A stretch of 64,000 nt of DNA from Pseudomonas capeferrum (GCF_013523055.1 NZ_JAAMQM010000004.1:62001-126000); one strand, 5' to 3'; positions 1 through 8,829 are shown, numbered from the stretch's first letter. A program made the numbers and translations. Notes: generated by a model not told the origin, from the letters alone.

Positions 1-1
1 C

Positions 2-607
2 CGTGGCGGGCAGCTCCAGAACAATCGCCCAGTCACGAACATACGACGCCTATCTGGCGGGGGCTTTGAGGTTCAGTCAGGCGAGTACCGCGCGCAGTGT
101 GAGCGAATCGTCATTGCGGCTGGGTTGGGGTGCGCAGCACTTGGGCCAATGGTGGGTCTGAACGTGCCTATCCGCCCGCAGCGGGGCCAGCTCCTGGTTA
201 CTGAGCGCCTTGCGCCGCTACTTCCAGTCCCCGGGAGCGGATTGCGGCAAACAGCGGAAGGCACGGTGATGATTGGCGTTACGCAGGAAGAGGTAGGGTT
301 TGACCTCGCGACCACTACCGAAGGCGCTGCGCGGATTACTCGCAAGGCGTTGAAGATTCTTCCGGATCTTGCACAGGCCAAATTAGTTCGCCAATGGTCT
401 TGTCTCCGGATTATGACGCCCGATGGAAATCCTGTGTATGCGAGGTCGTTGACCCACCCCGGTGCAGAGATCGCCACATGCCACTCGGGTGTGACCTTGG
501 CGTCCTTTCACGCCAATGAGTACGCGAAAGCATTCGACGCAAAATCGATCCCCGCTGATTTAGAGATTTTCCATTATGGACGTTTCGATCTTCAAAAAAC
601 TTCCTGA
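2..607 (+). CDS. FAD-dependent amine oxidase, DAO family (HcnC/opine-oxidase beta-like), 5' end outside window
   Basis: The reading frame is open from the first bases of the window, so only the C-terminal ~201 residues are visible and the true start lies upstream. The visible part has the D-amino-acid-oxidase (DAO) pattern: an IVIAAG segment ending the FAD-binding half, a PQRGQLLVTE strand, a GVTQEEVGFD-like substrate-domain strand and a terminal CHSGVTLA segment. In the family this subunit oxidises secondary amines such as opines, proline or glycine. It overlaps the next gene by 32 bases, which fits tight coupling with the [2Fe-2S] subunit and the BFD-type FAD subunit downstream. Such triplets are often labelled HcnABC, but the neighbouring opine-dehydrogenase-like gene favours an opine-type oxidase (inference). 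Confidence 0.85.
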   Translation, partial: RGGQLQNNRPVTNIRRLSGGGFEVQSGEYRAQCERIVIAAGLGCAALGPMVGLNVPIRPQRGQLLVTERLAPLLPVPGSGLRQTAEGTVMIGVTQEEVGFDLATTTEGAARITRKALKILPDLAQAKLVRQWSCLRIMTPDGNPVYARSLTHPGAEIATCHSGVTLASFHANEYAKAFDAKSIPADLEIFHYGRFDLQKTS

Positions 608-884
608 ACTGCACGCCATAACGATCACGATTTATGTGGATGGCGTACCAGTGATGGCTGAGCAAGGTGAAACGGTAGCGGCGGTGTTGCTGAGGCAAAG
701 CACTGCAGTTAACCGAACCTCCCCAGTGAAAGGAAGCCCGCGCGCGCCCTATTGCATGATGGGTGTCTGCTTCGACTGTCTTGCAGTAGTGGATGGGAAT
801 GCCTCAACCCAAACTTGTTTAGTGACAGTCAAAGATGGAATGCGCGTTGAGCGGCAGTATGGCCGCCGGAGTGTAGTGTCGTGA
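576..884 (+). CDS. (2Fe-2S)-binding small subunit of an opine-oxidase/HcnA-like dehydrogenase
   Basis: A 102-residue ferredoxin-fold protein. The segment YCMMGVCFDC followed about 13 residues later by another Cys gives the C-x4-C-x2-C-x(n)-C ligand set of the plant-ferredoxin-like Fer2_4 family. Proteins of this size form the gamma (HcnA-like) subunit between the DAO subunit and the NAD(P)/FAD subunit of three-part amine dehydrogenases and carry electrons between flavins. It starts inside the end of the DAO gene and overlaps the next gene by 4 bases (GTGA), so the three are translated together. The natural substrate cannot be read from the sequence. Confidence 0.85.
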   Translation: MDVSIFKKLPELHAITITIYVDGVPVMAEQGETVAAVLLRQSTAVNRTSPVKGSPRAPYCMMGVCFDCLAVVDGNASTQTCLVTVKDGMRVERQYGRRSVVS

Positions 885-2275
885 GCCGAACGTTTGATGT
901 GATTATCGTCGGTGCTGGGCCTGCCGGCATGAGTGCTGCCGTTGTTCTTAGCGAGCATGGCCTCCAGGTGCTCGTGGTGGATGAGCAGCCCGCACCAGGT
1001 GGGCAAATCTGGCGTGCTGTTGAAACCATCGCGCACACTGCCACCGGCGACATCTTGGGTGCCGAGTACAAATCCGGTGCAGAGCTGGTACAGCGGTTCC
1101 GTGCATGCGGTGCAAAGTACGAACCCAACACTCAGATGTGGAAAATTGAGCCTGGCTGGACAGTGTTCATCAAGAGTAATGGTGTAGCTGAGGCCGTTGG
1201 TGCCCGTCAGGTGTTACTCGCTACCGGTGCCCAGGAGCGCCCAGCGCCATTTCCAGGATGGACGTTGCCAGGTGTCCTCACGGTAGGTGCCGCTCAGATC
1301 CTTCTGAAAACGTCTCGCCAGATTCCTGCAGAGCCTGTTTGGGTCGTTGGCAGTGGGCCGTTACCCCTGCTGTACATGGCACAACTTATTCGAGCGGGAG
1401 GCAAGGTCGCAGGCTGGCTTGATACAACGCCTCCAGGCGGTTGGCGACGCGCGCTTCCATGGGCGAGCTCGATGGTCGCTGAGTTCAAGGAAGTCAGTAA
1501 GGGCCTTGCATGGCTGCATGAAATCCGTCGCTCGGGAGCCCGTCGAATCAAAGGCGTGAAAGAGCTGCGAGCCCTGGGTGATGGCAGGCTTGAGCAGCTC
1601 CAATTCAGGCTCAAAAGTGGGGAACTCTGCACAGTGCCGGCGAGCGTTCTCCTGTCCCACGAAGGGGTAATACCTTCTATCCACATTACCCAATCGCTGG
1701 GCTGCAAACACAGCTGGAGTGCACAGCAAAGATGCCTCGTCCCAGATCTTGATGAATGGGGCGAGACCGATCAACCGGGCATTTTCGTTGCGGGTGACGG
1801 CGCTGGAATCGGCGGTGCCAAGGCTGCGTGTGTCAGGGGTGAGCTGGCAGCAATCGGCATGGCTAAACGCGCCGGTCGTATGGCCGCAGACGCAGTGTCG
1901 AAGCACACAGATGCGTTGAACCGTCGCCTCCAGACTTTGCTACGTCTGCGGCCAATGCTGGACTCGATGTATCCCCCTCGCGAGAGCATCTACACCCCGT
2001 CCGACGAAACAGTGGTCTGTCGTTGTGAGGAGTTGACGGCGGGGGATATTCGTAAAGCCTGCGCAATAGCCCAGCCAGGCGTCAATCAGCTTAAGGCGTT
2101 TACGCGTGCGGGCATGGGCCCCTGCCAAGGACGGCAATGCGGCTACACCATTGCGAGCATCGTTGCAGCCGAGCAACAAAAAGCAGTTGAGGATGTTGGT
2201 TTCTACCGGATCCGCCCCCCCCTTAAACCAATAACACTTGGGGAACTGGCCTCACTTGATGTGGAGGAAAAATAG
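881..2275 (+). CDS. FAD/NAD(P)-binding oxidoreductase with C-terminal BFD-type [2Fe-2S] domain (HcnB/OoxA-like)
   Basis: A 464-residue flavoprotein starting at a GTG that overlaps the upstream stop codon. The N-terminus has the Rossmann motif VGAGPAG (residues 10-16) and a DEQPAPGGQIW segment typical of HcnB/OoxA. A second dinucleotide motif VVGSGPLP lies near residue 155. The C-terminal ~80 residues contain VCRCEE and GMGPCQGRQCG, the four-cysteine BFD-like [2Fe-2S] domain. With the two preceding genes it makes a complete alpha/beta/gamma opine-oxidase- or hydroxyproline-dehydrogenase-like enzyme, presumably feeding electrons to the respiratory chain. HcnABC proper (cyanide synthase) is the alternative name, but nothing here supports cyanide production. 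Confidence 0.88.
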   Translation: MSRTFDVIIVGAGPAGMSAAVVLSEHGLQVLVVDEQPAPGGQIWRAVETIAHTATGDILGAEYKSGAELVQRFRACGAKYEPNTQMWKIEPGWTVFIKSNGVAEAVGARQVLLATGAQERPAPFPGWTLPGVLTVGAAQILLKTSRQIPAEPVWVVGSGPLPLLYMAQLIRAGGKVAGWLDTTPPGGWRRALPWASSMVAEFKEVSKGLAWLHEIRRSGARRIKGVKELRALGDGRLEQLQFRLKSGELCTVPASVLLSHEGVIPSIHITQSLGCKHSWSAQQRCLVPDLDEWGETDQPGIFVAGDGAGIGGAKAACVRGELAAIGMAKRAGRMAADAVSKHTDALNRRLQTLLRLRPMLDSMYPPRESIYTPSDETVVCRCEELTAGDIRKACAIAQPGVNQLKAFTRAGMGPCQGRQCGYTIASIVAAEQQKAVEDVGFYRIRPPLKPITLGELASLDVEEK

Positions 2276-2277
2276 CC

Positions 2278-2403
2278 ATGATTCATAACTTAAAAAACCT
2301 GATGAGGCCGCCGCGTACAGGCATGCCACTGGCACCTATACGACTGAATACAATCGACACGGCGTCAACGTCTGAGCTGACCATCTTGGGAGAGCAGTCA
2401 TGA
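2278..2403 (+). CDS. possible 41-aa coupling peptide before the ABC importer genes
   Basis: An ATG at 2278 sits 10 bases after a GGAGG-like site (in GTGGAGGAAAAA) and opens a 41-codon frame. Its stop overlaps the start of the permease gene as ATGA (2400-2403). All other junctions in this operon use the same overlap, so the short frame may exist to deliver ribosomes to the permease. The peptide has no recognisable domain. It could also be the relic of a deleted gene, for instance the missing substrate-binding protein. Confidence 0.4.
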   Translation: MIHNLKNLMRPPRTGMPLAPIRLNTIDTASTSELTILGEQS

Positions 2404-3341
2404 TTCAGTTTGCGATTAAGCGACTGATGCTCGCTATCCCGACTTTGCTGGCGATGTTGACCGCTGTCTTTGTACTCGTTCGTCTGGTACCGGGTGATCC
2501 GGCTGCTGTCATGCTAGGTGACCAGGCGAGTGCAGAATCTTTGGCAGCTATGCGCGAGCAACTGGGCCTAAATCAACCAATCGCCATGCAGTACATCCAC
2601 TTCCTCGGCGACATGCTCACGGGGAATTTCGGGGCCTCCATGACCAGCGGCAAAACGGTGCTGCAGGAGGTGTCCCTGGTTCTGCCGTGGACGCTGCAAT
2701 TGACGTTTGCATCCGTTCTGATTGGCCTCGTGTTTGGTCTGCCCCTTGGGGTTTGGGCGGCGCTTCGTCGCAACGCTTGGCCAGACTACGTTGGCCGCAT
2801 TCTGTCGCTGACTGGGTTGTCGTTCCCCGCGTTTGTCTCTGCCATGTTGATGCTCTTGGTTTTCGCCATCCATTTCCGGTGGTTCCCAGTGATCGGAAGC
2901 CTGGTAGACGGAGGTTTTGTCTCCCAACTCCACGCCCTGACGCTGCCTGCATTGAACCTGGGTCTGATCATGACGGCGTATGTAATGCGCGTTACGCGCT
3001 CCTCGATGATCAGCGTGCTCGGTGAGGACTACATCCGCACGGCCAAAGCCAAAGGTGTTCGTCCTATGCGATTGGTGTTGAGGCATGGGCTGCGTAATGC
3101 ACTGATCCCGATTGTCACCGTAGTAGGCCTGTATTTTGGGACGCTCATCGGCAACTCCGTCCTAACCGAAATCGTGTTTAACCGCCCTGGTCTGGGGAAA
3201 TTGATTCTGGGTGCGCTCAACACCCGAGATTACACCCTGCTCCAAGGGCTGATGGTCGTCTTCGCACTGTGTGTGATCGTCGTAAACATCATCACCGACA
3301 TCGTTTATGGGTTGGTTGATCCTCGGGTGAAAATCAAATGA
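2400..3341 (+). CDS. ABC transporter permease, DppB/OppB family
   Basis: A 313-residue integral membrane protein of the peptide/nickel/opine BPD-transport family. It has an N-terminal TM segment with the FVLVRLVPGDPAAVMLG signature of DppB/OppB, and the cytoplasmic EAA loop EDYIRTAKAKGVRPMRLVL near residues 215-235, which docks the ATPase. Length and topology (about six TM helices) are normal. The start codon overlaps an upstream 41-aa frame and the stop overlaps the next permease (ATGA). No periplasmic binding protein is visible downstream, so it is either upstream of the window or missing. Confidence 0.93.
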   Translation: MIQFAIKRLMLAIPTLLAMLTAVFVLVRLVPGDPAAVMLGDQASAESLAAMREQLGLNQPIAMQYIHFLGDMLTGNFGASMTSGKTVLQEVSLVLPWTLQLTFASVLIGLVFGLPLGVWAALRRNAWPDYVGRILSLTGLSFPAFVSAMLMLLVFAIHFRWFPVIGSLVDGGFVSQLHALTLPALNLGLIMTAYVMRVTRSSMISVLGEDYIRTAKAKGVRPMRLVLRHGLRNALIPIVTVVGLYFGTLIGNSVLTEIVFNRPGLGKLILGALNTRDYTLLQGLMVVFALCVIVVNIITDIVYGLVDPRVKIK

Positions 3342-4210
3342 CTACTCTCACTGCACCACTCGTAGCCAAGCCCACGACACTTTGGCACGCCTTGTTTCAG
3401 AATCGTCTTTCCTGGATTGGGATTGGCCTTCTGGTGATGATCGTTCTGGTCGCATTGTTCGCACCACTCATTGCGCCATATGACCCACTGCAGCAAAACA
3501 TCGCTTATCGGTTGGAACCGCCATCTGCGGAGTTTTGGCTGGGCACAGACACCTACGGTCGGGATGTGCTGTCTCGCCTGATTTACGGAACACGTGTGTC
3601 GCTGCTCGTTGGTTTTGTTGCCGTAATGATTGCGATGGTTGTTGGCTCTGCGCTCGGGGTGATCGCCGGGTATGTCGGGGGCATGACAGACCGCCTCATC
3701 ACCGGCTTTGTTGATGTGCTGCTGTCGTTTCCGACGCTCCTGCTTGGGCTCATGGTTGCCGCCATGCTCGGCGCGAGTCTTGAAAACCTCATCATTGCTA
3801 TCGCCATCACCGAGATCGCACCTTTTGTTCGTATCGCCCGGGCTCCGACCATCGCACTCAAACAACGCGATTTCGTCGAGGCTGGACGTTCGTTGGGGTA
3901 TGGCCCTGGTCGACTGATGACTGTGCATATCTTGCCCAACATGATCTCGGAAGTTCTCGTACTCGGTGCTCTGTGGATGGCGACGGCCATTCGCACAGAA
4001 GCTTCGCTGAGCTTCATCGGCTTGGGTGTCCCACCACCCGCCCCGACGTGGGGGAGCATGATCAGGGAAGGTTTTGAGAACATCTTGGACGCGTGGTGGC
4101 TTACGGTATTCCCAAGCCTCGCAATTCTGCTGACCGTGCTTGCGTTGAGCCTGCTGGGTGACGCATTGCGTGATGCAAACGATCCTAAGACTCGTTCGGA
4201 GCGCTCATGA
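3338..4210 (+). CDS. ABC transporter permease, DppC/OppC family
   Basis: A 290-residue second permease, with the LFAPLIAPYDPLQQN region after TM1 and the LGTDTYGRDVLSRLIYGTR signature typical of DppC/OppC. The EAA loop is RDFVEAGRSLGYGPGRLM. It begins in a 4-base overlap with the DppB-like gene and ends in a 4-base overlap (ATGA) with the fused ATPase gene, so the three components are translationally coupled. It should pair with the DppB-like subunit to import a small peptide- or opine-like solute. Confidence 0.93.
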   Translation: MTTLTAPLVAKPTTLWHALFQNRLSWIGIGLLVMIVLVALFAPLIAPYDPLQQNIAYRLEPPSAEFWLGTDTYGRDVLSRLIYGTRVSLLVGFVAVMIAMVVGSALGVIAGYVGGMTDRLITGFVDVLLSFPTLLLGLMVAAMLGASLENLIIAIAITEIAPFVRIARAPTIALKQRDFVEAGRSLGYGPGRLMTVHILPNMISEVLVLGALWMATAIRTEASLSFIGLGVPPPAPTWGSMIREGFENILDAWWLTVFPSLAILLTVLALSLLGDALRDANDPKTRSERS

Positions 4211-6108
4211 ATACTCTTAGTGCAGTTCAGGCAAACCGTGATAAGCCCGGAGCAAGCATGAGTGAGGCCTCATCTATGAACGGATCGCTTCCGTTGAACC
4301 AAGAAACTGTTCTGGAAGTTACAGGGCTGAACGTCGCATTCCGGCGAGGCGGTGGCTGGTCTCCAGTCGTCAAAGACCTCAGCTTTCGTGTGGCGCGAGG
4401 CGAGACGCTGGCGATCGTGGGTGAATCAGGCTCTGGGAAAAGTGTTTCAGCTATGTCCATCTTGGGACTGCTTCCAGCTAATACGTCGCAGGTGACCGGA
4501 AGCATCCGGCTGCAGGGCCAGGAATTGCTAAGCCTGCCTGAGCAGGAGATGGCGGATATCCGTGGAAATCGGATTGCGATGATCTTCCAGGAACCAATGA
4601 CTTCGCTGAATCCGGTCATTACCATCGGTGAACAGATCGCTGAGCCACTGCGGTTACACCGAGGGCTTGATGCGACCCAGGCAAAAGAAGAAGCGCTGAA
4701 ACTGATGGAGCGGGTTCGCATCCCCGCTGCCCAGGAGCGTTACGACGACTACCCGCATCAGTTCTCGGGAGGAATGCGTCAGCGCGTCATGATCGCGATG
4801 GCGTTGGCTTGCAATCCTGCAGTGTTAATCGCCGACGAGCCGACCACAGCCCTTGATGTGACCATCCAGGCGCAAATCCTGGAGTTGATCAAGGAATTGC
4901 AGGCGCAAGAGCACATGGCGGTGGTGTTCATCACTCATGATATGGGCGTGGTTGCCCAGATAGCAGATCGTACATTGGTCATGTATCGCGGCGACCTAGT
5001 AGAAACGGCCTCTACATCGGAGATTTTTTCGGCTCCACAGAAGCCGTATACAAAAGCGTTGTTGTCTGCGGTGCCCGAGCTCGGATCAATGGCAGCTGAA
5101 CCAGCGCCTAAGCCATTTCCGATCTATGACATGGCCGCCGGGAAAAACGTCCCTGCACCCAATATGAAAGACAGTGTGCGTAATACAAAGCCTTACCTCT
5201 TGGAGGTGTCTGGCCTGACAACTCGGTTTGATGTGCGGTCTGGGTTTTTCAAGCGAGTCACTGGCCGAGTGCATGCGGTCGAAAACGTCAGTTTCAATCT
5301 TAGCCAAGGTGAAACGCTTGCGATTGTTGGCGAGTCCGGGTGCGGTAAATCGACGACTGGACGACTCATCACGGGGCTCCTTGATCCAACCCATGGGTCA
5401 GTCAAGTTGGAGGGTGTCGAGCTCGGGTCTATCACGCCAATGGAGCGTGCCAGGAAGATCCAGATGGTCTTCCAGGATCCTTATTCGAGCCTGAATCCAC
5501 GACAGACTGTAGCTCAATCGATCATTGAGCCGCTCAGAGTGCATGGGCTTTACGATACCAAGCGATGTGAAGAGGTCGCCATTGAGTTGCTCGTAAAAGT
5601 GGGGCTGCCCGCCGATGCTGCTTGGCGCTTGCCGCACGAGTTCTCTGGCGGGCAGCGTCAACGTGTGTGCATCGCTCGGGCTCTGGCGTTGAGACCAGGC
5701 ACGATTGTCGCTGACGAGGCGGTTTCGGCCTTGGATGTATCGGTAAAAGTCCAAATTGTGAATCTGTTGCTCGAATTGCAACAGGAGCTTGGCTTGGGCT
5801 TCATATTCATTAGCCATGACATGGCAGTAGTTGAGCGTGTGAGCCACCGAGTGGCGGTGATGTACATGGGGGAAATAGTCGAGATTGGGCCTCGGGCTGC
5901 AATCTTTAACGATCCTAAACATCCCTACACACGCCGTTTGATTGACGCAGTACCTATTCCTGACCCTGCACGAAAGCAGGTGCAGCGAGTGTCTGCCGGT
6001 ACTTTGAGAACTCCGTATAAAGCGCATGATTTCATTCCTCCGGCACGGGTGTATCACCAAGCCGGGGAAGGTCACTTTTACATGGAGCCCGAAGGCGAAT
6101 GGTGCTGA
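4207..6108 (+). CDS. fused dual ABC ATPase (DppD-DppF-type) for the importer
   Basis: A 633-residue protein holding two complete nucleotide-binding domains. Domain 1 has Walker A GESGSGKS (72-79), signature FSGGMRQRV (from 186) and Walker B LIADEP (207-212). Domain 2 has Walker A GESGCGKS (375-382), signature FSGGQRQRV (from 479) and Walker B IVADEA (500-505). Each is followed by an oligopeptide-transporter C-terminal segment (PYTKALLSAVP, PYTRRLIDAVP). In E. coli these are separate DppD and DppF proteins. The fusion is known in the GsiA/YejF style. An internal ATG at 4258 is an alternative start giving a slightly shorter protein. Confidence 0.93.
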   Translation: MNTLSAVQANRDKPGASMSEASSMNGSLPLNQETVLEVTGLNVAFRRGGGWSPVVKDLSFRVARGETLAIVGESGSGKSVSAMSILGLLPANTSQVTGSIRLQGQELLSLPEQEMADIRGNRIAMIFQEPMTSLNPVITIGEQIAEPLRLHRGLDATQAKEEALKLMERVRIPAAQERYDDYPHQFSGGMRQRVMIAMALACNPAVLIADEPTTALDVTIQAQILELIKELQAQEHMAVVFITHDMGVVAQIADRTLVMYRGDLVETASTSEIFSAPQKPYTKALLSAVPELGSMAAEPAPKPFPIYDMAAGKNVPAPNMKDSVRNTKPYLLEVSGLTTRFDVRSGFFKRVTGRVHAVENVSFNLSQGETLAIVGESGCGKSTTGRLITGLLDPTHGSVKLEGVELGSITPMERARKIQMVFQDPYSSLNPRQTVAQSIIEPLRVHGLYDTKRCEEVAIELLVKVGLPADAAWRLPHEFSGGQRQRVCIARALALRPGTIVADEAVSALDVSVKVQIVNLLLELQQELGLGFIFISHDMAVVERVSHRVAVMYMGEIVEIGPRAAIFNDPKHPYTRRLIDAVPIPDPARKQVQRVSAGTLRTPYKAHDFIPPARVYHQAGEGHFYMEPEGEWC

Positions 6109-6218
6109 GTCTGAGCTAGCGGTTCAGGTCTTATCATCATCAAGTAACGAAATGCAGTGCTGTTTCACGGTGTTTGTTTTGAGAGCCGGGACGGCACTGC
6201 TTCACCTGGGATTTGGAA

Positions 6219-7292
6219 ATGCAGTCATACAAAGTAGGTATTATCGGAGCTGGTGGCATTGGCCTTGCTTACGCGGCATGGACTGCAAATCGTGGTAACG
6301 GCGTCACGATTTGGAATGGGCGCTCCTCGGATCAGCCTTCGTTGGGACGCCTCAAGTTGCATGCAACGGGTGTGTTCGAAGGAAGTGTGGACGTTGATAG
6401 AGTCAACAACCCTGAGGACACGGTTTCAGCGGCTGACGTGGTAATTATCTGCTTGCCTGTGAATGCGCACCGACAGGCAATTGATGCTGCGCTCCCAAGC
6501 TTGAGAAACGGCCAGACTGTTATCGTAAGTTCAATGGGCTCGTTGTCGGCGCTTTATCTTCGGGAGCGCGCGCGAGACATGGGTGTAGATCTTGTCGTCG
6601 CCAGTTTTGGCACAACAGCACTTACCGCGCGAAGGGTTTCGGAGGACAAAGTCAATATCATGGTGCGCCGCCCATCGCTGGGCGTATCCTGCTTGCCAGC
6701 TTCAAAAATTGAAGATGCGCAGCGTGTATGTAGTGATTTATTCGGTAGTGATTTTGTAGTGGATGAAAACCCACTGATGTCGACATTGAATAATACCAAT
6801 GCCGTTTTCCACGCTCCGCTTGCTATCCTTAACTGGACGCGCATCGAACGAAAAGAAAGCTGGCCTCAATACCATTACATGACATCATATGTGTGCAAAG
6901 TCATTGCGCAGCTTGACGCTGAACGATTGAATTTGGCTTCTACTTTCGGATGGCAGCTTAAGACTTTGGGGCAGAAGCTGAAACAGTCATTCGGTATCCA
7001 GGCCGAAGATTTGAAAGAAATTGCGGAAGAACTCCACCAGAAGAGGGGTGGGCCGCCCGGGCCTATTGAAGTAAACACCCGATACATCTCCGAAGACGTG
7101 CCATACGGTTTGGAATTCACTTTGGCGTTGGGGCGTATAGCCAATGTACCGATGCCGGTCACCCAGAGCATTGTTGCAATGTCGGCCCTACTGCTGCCAG
7201 ATGGCTTCTCTAACGAAAACGACCTGGTTGAAGGACTGAAGCTTGAGTCCGAGTCCCTGGAAGGTCTATTGGCTCGTGTAGCTGCAGCGTAA
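6219..7292 (+). CDS. NAD/NADP octopine/nopaline dehydrogenase family protein
   Basis: About 357 residues from the ATG at 6219. A TTG two codons upstream is the alternative, but a GGGA-type site is better spaced for the ATG. The N-terminal Rossmann motif is GIIGAGGIG (residues 7-15). The C-terminal opine-dehydrogenase domain shows NAVFHAPLAILNW, carrying the conserved Asn/His pair, and the RYISEDVPYGL segment characteristic of the family. These enzymes reductively join an amino acid to a 2-oxo acid, or run in reverse. Lying 110 bases after an opine-like oxidase and importer, it probably belongs to the same pathway. It could also be the last step of an opine-type metallophore, but no nicotianamine-synthase-like partner is seen here. 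Confidence 0.87.
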   Translation: MQSYKVGIIGAGGIGLAYAAWTANRGNGVTIWNGRSSDQPSLGRLKLHATGVFEGSVDVDRVNNPEDTVSAADVVIICLPVNAHRQAIDAALPSLRNGQTVIVSSMGSLSALYLRERARDMGVDLVVASFGTTALTARRVSEDKVNIMVRRPSLGVSCLPASKIEDAQRVCSDLFGSDFVVDENPLMSTLNNTNAVFHAPLAILNWTRIERKESWPQYHYMTSYVCKVIAQLDAERLNLASTFGWQLKTLGQKLKQSFGIQAEDLKEIAEELHQKRGGPPGPIEVNTRYISEDVPYGLEFTLALGRIANVPMPVTQSIVAMSALLLPDGFSNENDLVEGLKLESESLEGLLARVAAA

Positions 7293-7323
7293 GCTGATAC
7301 CTGACGTAATGCAGGGCGATAGT

Positions 7324-7397
7324 CTGAGCGGGGAGTGGCTGATGTCCATGGCAGATATTTATGGCATGGAATCGCCACTGATATTTTCCCCGCTCAG
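7324..7397 (+). repeat. nested inverted repeat downstream of the opine dehydrogenase gene
   Basis: Three nested complementary arms are visible: CTGAGCGGGG (7324-7333) with CCCCGCTCAG (7388-7397), AGTGGC (7334-7339) with GCCACT (7374-7379), and CCATG (7346-7350) with CATGG (7365-7369). The RNA would form one long interrupted hairpin of about 74 nt. There is no following T-run, so it is not a classical terminator. It may be an mRNA 3'-end stabiliser, a riboregulator or a small palindromic repeat element. Confidence 0.7.
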
Positions 7398-7581
7398 CGG
7401 TGGATCCATCAGATTAGCTTATAGGGTGCGTGCACATTTTTATTTTATTCCGTCGGTGGATAATGCCAGAATTGAGACCTGTGATGCGGTGCGGTCACAT
7501 GATGCTCACATCATTGTCGCCTCTTGCTCTCGTTCTCACCCTTAGATACAGGGGCAAGATGATTTAATCCTTTGTACTTTT

Positions 7582-7613
7582 CCTTGAGCCCCACGCGGCT
7601 CAAGGATTTTTTT
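7582..7613 (+). terminator. intrinsic terminator
   Basis: CCTTGAGCC (7582-7590) pairs perfectly with GGCTCAAGG (7597-7605) across a 6-nt loop and is followed by ATTTTTTT. It ends transcription from the opine locus before the MFS gene, which therefore needs its own promoter. Confidence 0.93.
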
Positions 7614-7665
7614 CGTTTTCGAGAAAAAGTTAATGTACGTTACACTGCCGTAGTGAGTGCATAAC

Positions 7666-8829
7666 ATGTCACGCTCCCAGTTGCTCTTGGTACTCTGTGC
7701 TCAAACCCTCATGCTAGCGGCATTTCAAGGGTTGAAACTAGCAGCGCCTCTGTACGCGCTTTCGATAGGCGTGAGTGACGGAGCGGTAGGGGCGCTTGTG
7801 GCACTGTTCGCCGCAAGCCAGATATTTCTTGCCATCCCAATTGGACGTTATGCCGACAAAAAGGGGCTGCACGCTCCAATGGCTTATGCTGCAGTGGGAT
7901 CCGGTGGAATGCTATTCTTGGGGGGCTTGCATCCGGAAATAGTGATAATTTCAGTGGTTGCCGTTGCGTTGGGAGCTGCAAACTGCGTCACTTTGATTGT
8001 CATGCAGCGTCACGTCGGGCGGGCTGATCTAAGCGATGAATCCCGTCGGAACTATTTTGGCTGGCTTGCGATATCGCCCGCTTTATCAAGTTCCTTGGGC
8101 CCATTGGCTGCCGGGCTCATCATAGATTTACTGGCTCCAGCCAAAGGCGATTATGTCGCTTTCCAGTATTGTTTTGCATTTTTGGCACTTTTATCATGTT
8201 CATCTTGGTTATTCACCCGTAAGGTAATCGCGACGCGCAGTGTAAGCATACCAAGTGAGCCTAAAGCGCCTGCCTGGAATCTTTTGAAGTCTGCAAATTT
8301 CAGGGGTATTTTGTTTGTAAACTGGCTTCAATCTACGGTTTGGGATGTGCATTCTTTTATTGTGCCTGTTATAGGTTTTAAGGCCGGCTACAGCGCTTCA
8401 ACCATAGGGATCATATTGGGCGGTTTTGCTCTTGCGGCAGCGGCGATTAGGTTGGTCTTGCCAATTCTGAGTAAGCGTTTTTCAGAAAAACAAATAATTG
8501 CTTGCTCGTGCATAGTGGCAGTCATTGTCTTCTCGCTTTACCCATTTGCACACACCCCGCTGATAATGTTTGCGTGCTCTACTGTACTGGGCGCAGCATT
8601 AGGATGTGTTCAACCTATGATATTGACGATGTTAGTTCAAGTAACTCCATTGCATCGTCAGGGTGAGGCATTTGGAATCAGGCTTACGGCACTTAACGCA
8701 TCAAACTTTCTTGTGCCAATAGTCGCCGGTTCGTTTAGCGGGTTGGTCGGCTTGAGCAGTGTTTTCTGGATGGTATCGGCTCTGATGATCCTGGGAATTC
8801 CCAAGATTCGCAATATTCAGATTCGTTGA
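7666..8829 (+). CDS. major facilitator superfamily transporter
   Basis: About 387 residues, highly hydrophobic, with around 12 predicted membrane segments and the loop 2-3 motif GRYADKKGLHAPM (a form of the MFS G-x-x-x-D-R/K signature). The ATG at 7666 is preferred. A GTG three codons upstream (7657) is possible. It lies just downstream of a strong terminator and converges with sdaA, so it is transcribed alone. Its position beside an opine-dehydrogenase locus recalls the CntE-type exporters of opine metallophores, but that link rests on neighbourhood only. The substrate is unknown. Confidence 0.88.
   Translation: MSRSQLLLVLCAQTLMLAAFQGLKLAAPLYALSIGVSDGAVGALVALFAASQIFLAIPIGRYADKKGLHAPMAYAAVGSGGMLFLGGLHPEIVIISVVAVALGAANCVTLIVMQRHVGRADLSDESRRNYFGWLAISPALSSSLGPLAAGLIIDLLAPAKGDYVAFQYCFAFLALLSCSSWLFTRKVIATRSVSIPSEPKAPAWNLLKSANFRGILFVNWLQSTVWDVHSFIVPVIGFKAGYSASTIGIILGGFALAAAAIRLVLPILSKRFSEKQIIACSCIVAVIVFSLYPFAHTPLIMFACSTVLGAALGCVQPMILTMLVQVTPLHRQGEAFGIRLTALNASNFLVPIVAGSFSGLVGLSSVFWMVSALMILGIPKIRNIQIR

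Noticed and set aside
881..2275. Naming the first three genes hcnABC (hydrogen cyanide synthase)
   Set aside because: The same protein types form opine, hydroxyproline and other amine dehydrogenases, and the neighbours are importer and opine-dehydrogenase genes.
4207..6108. Two separate ATPase genes joined by a sequencing error
   Set aside because: The frame is continuous through a normal-looking linker (about residues 290-335) with no disturbed segment.
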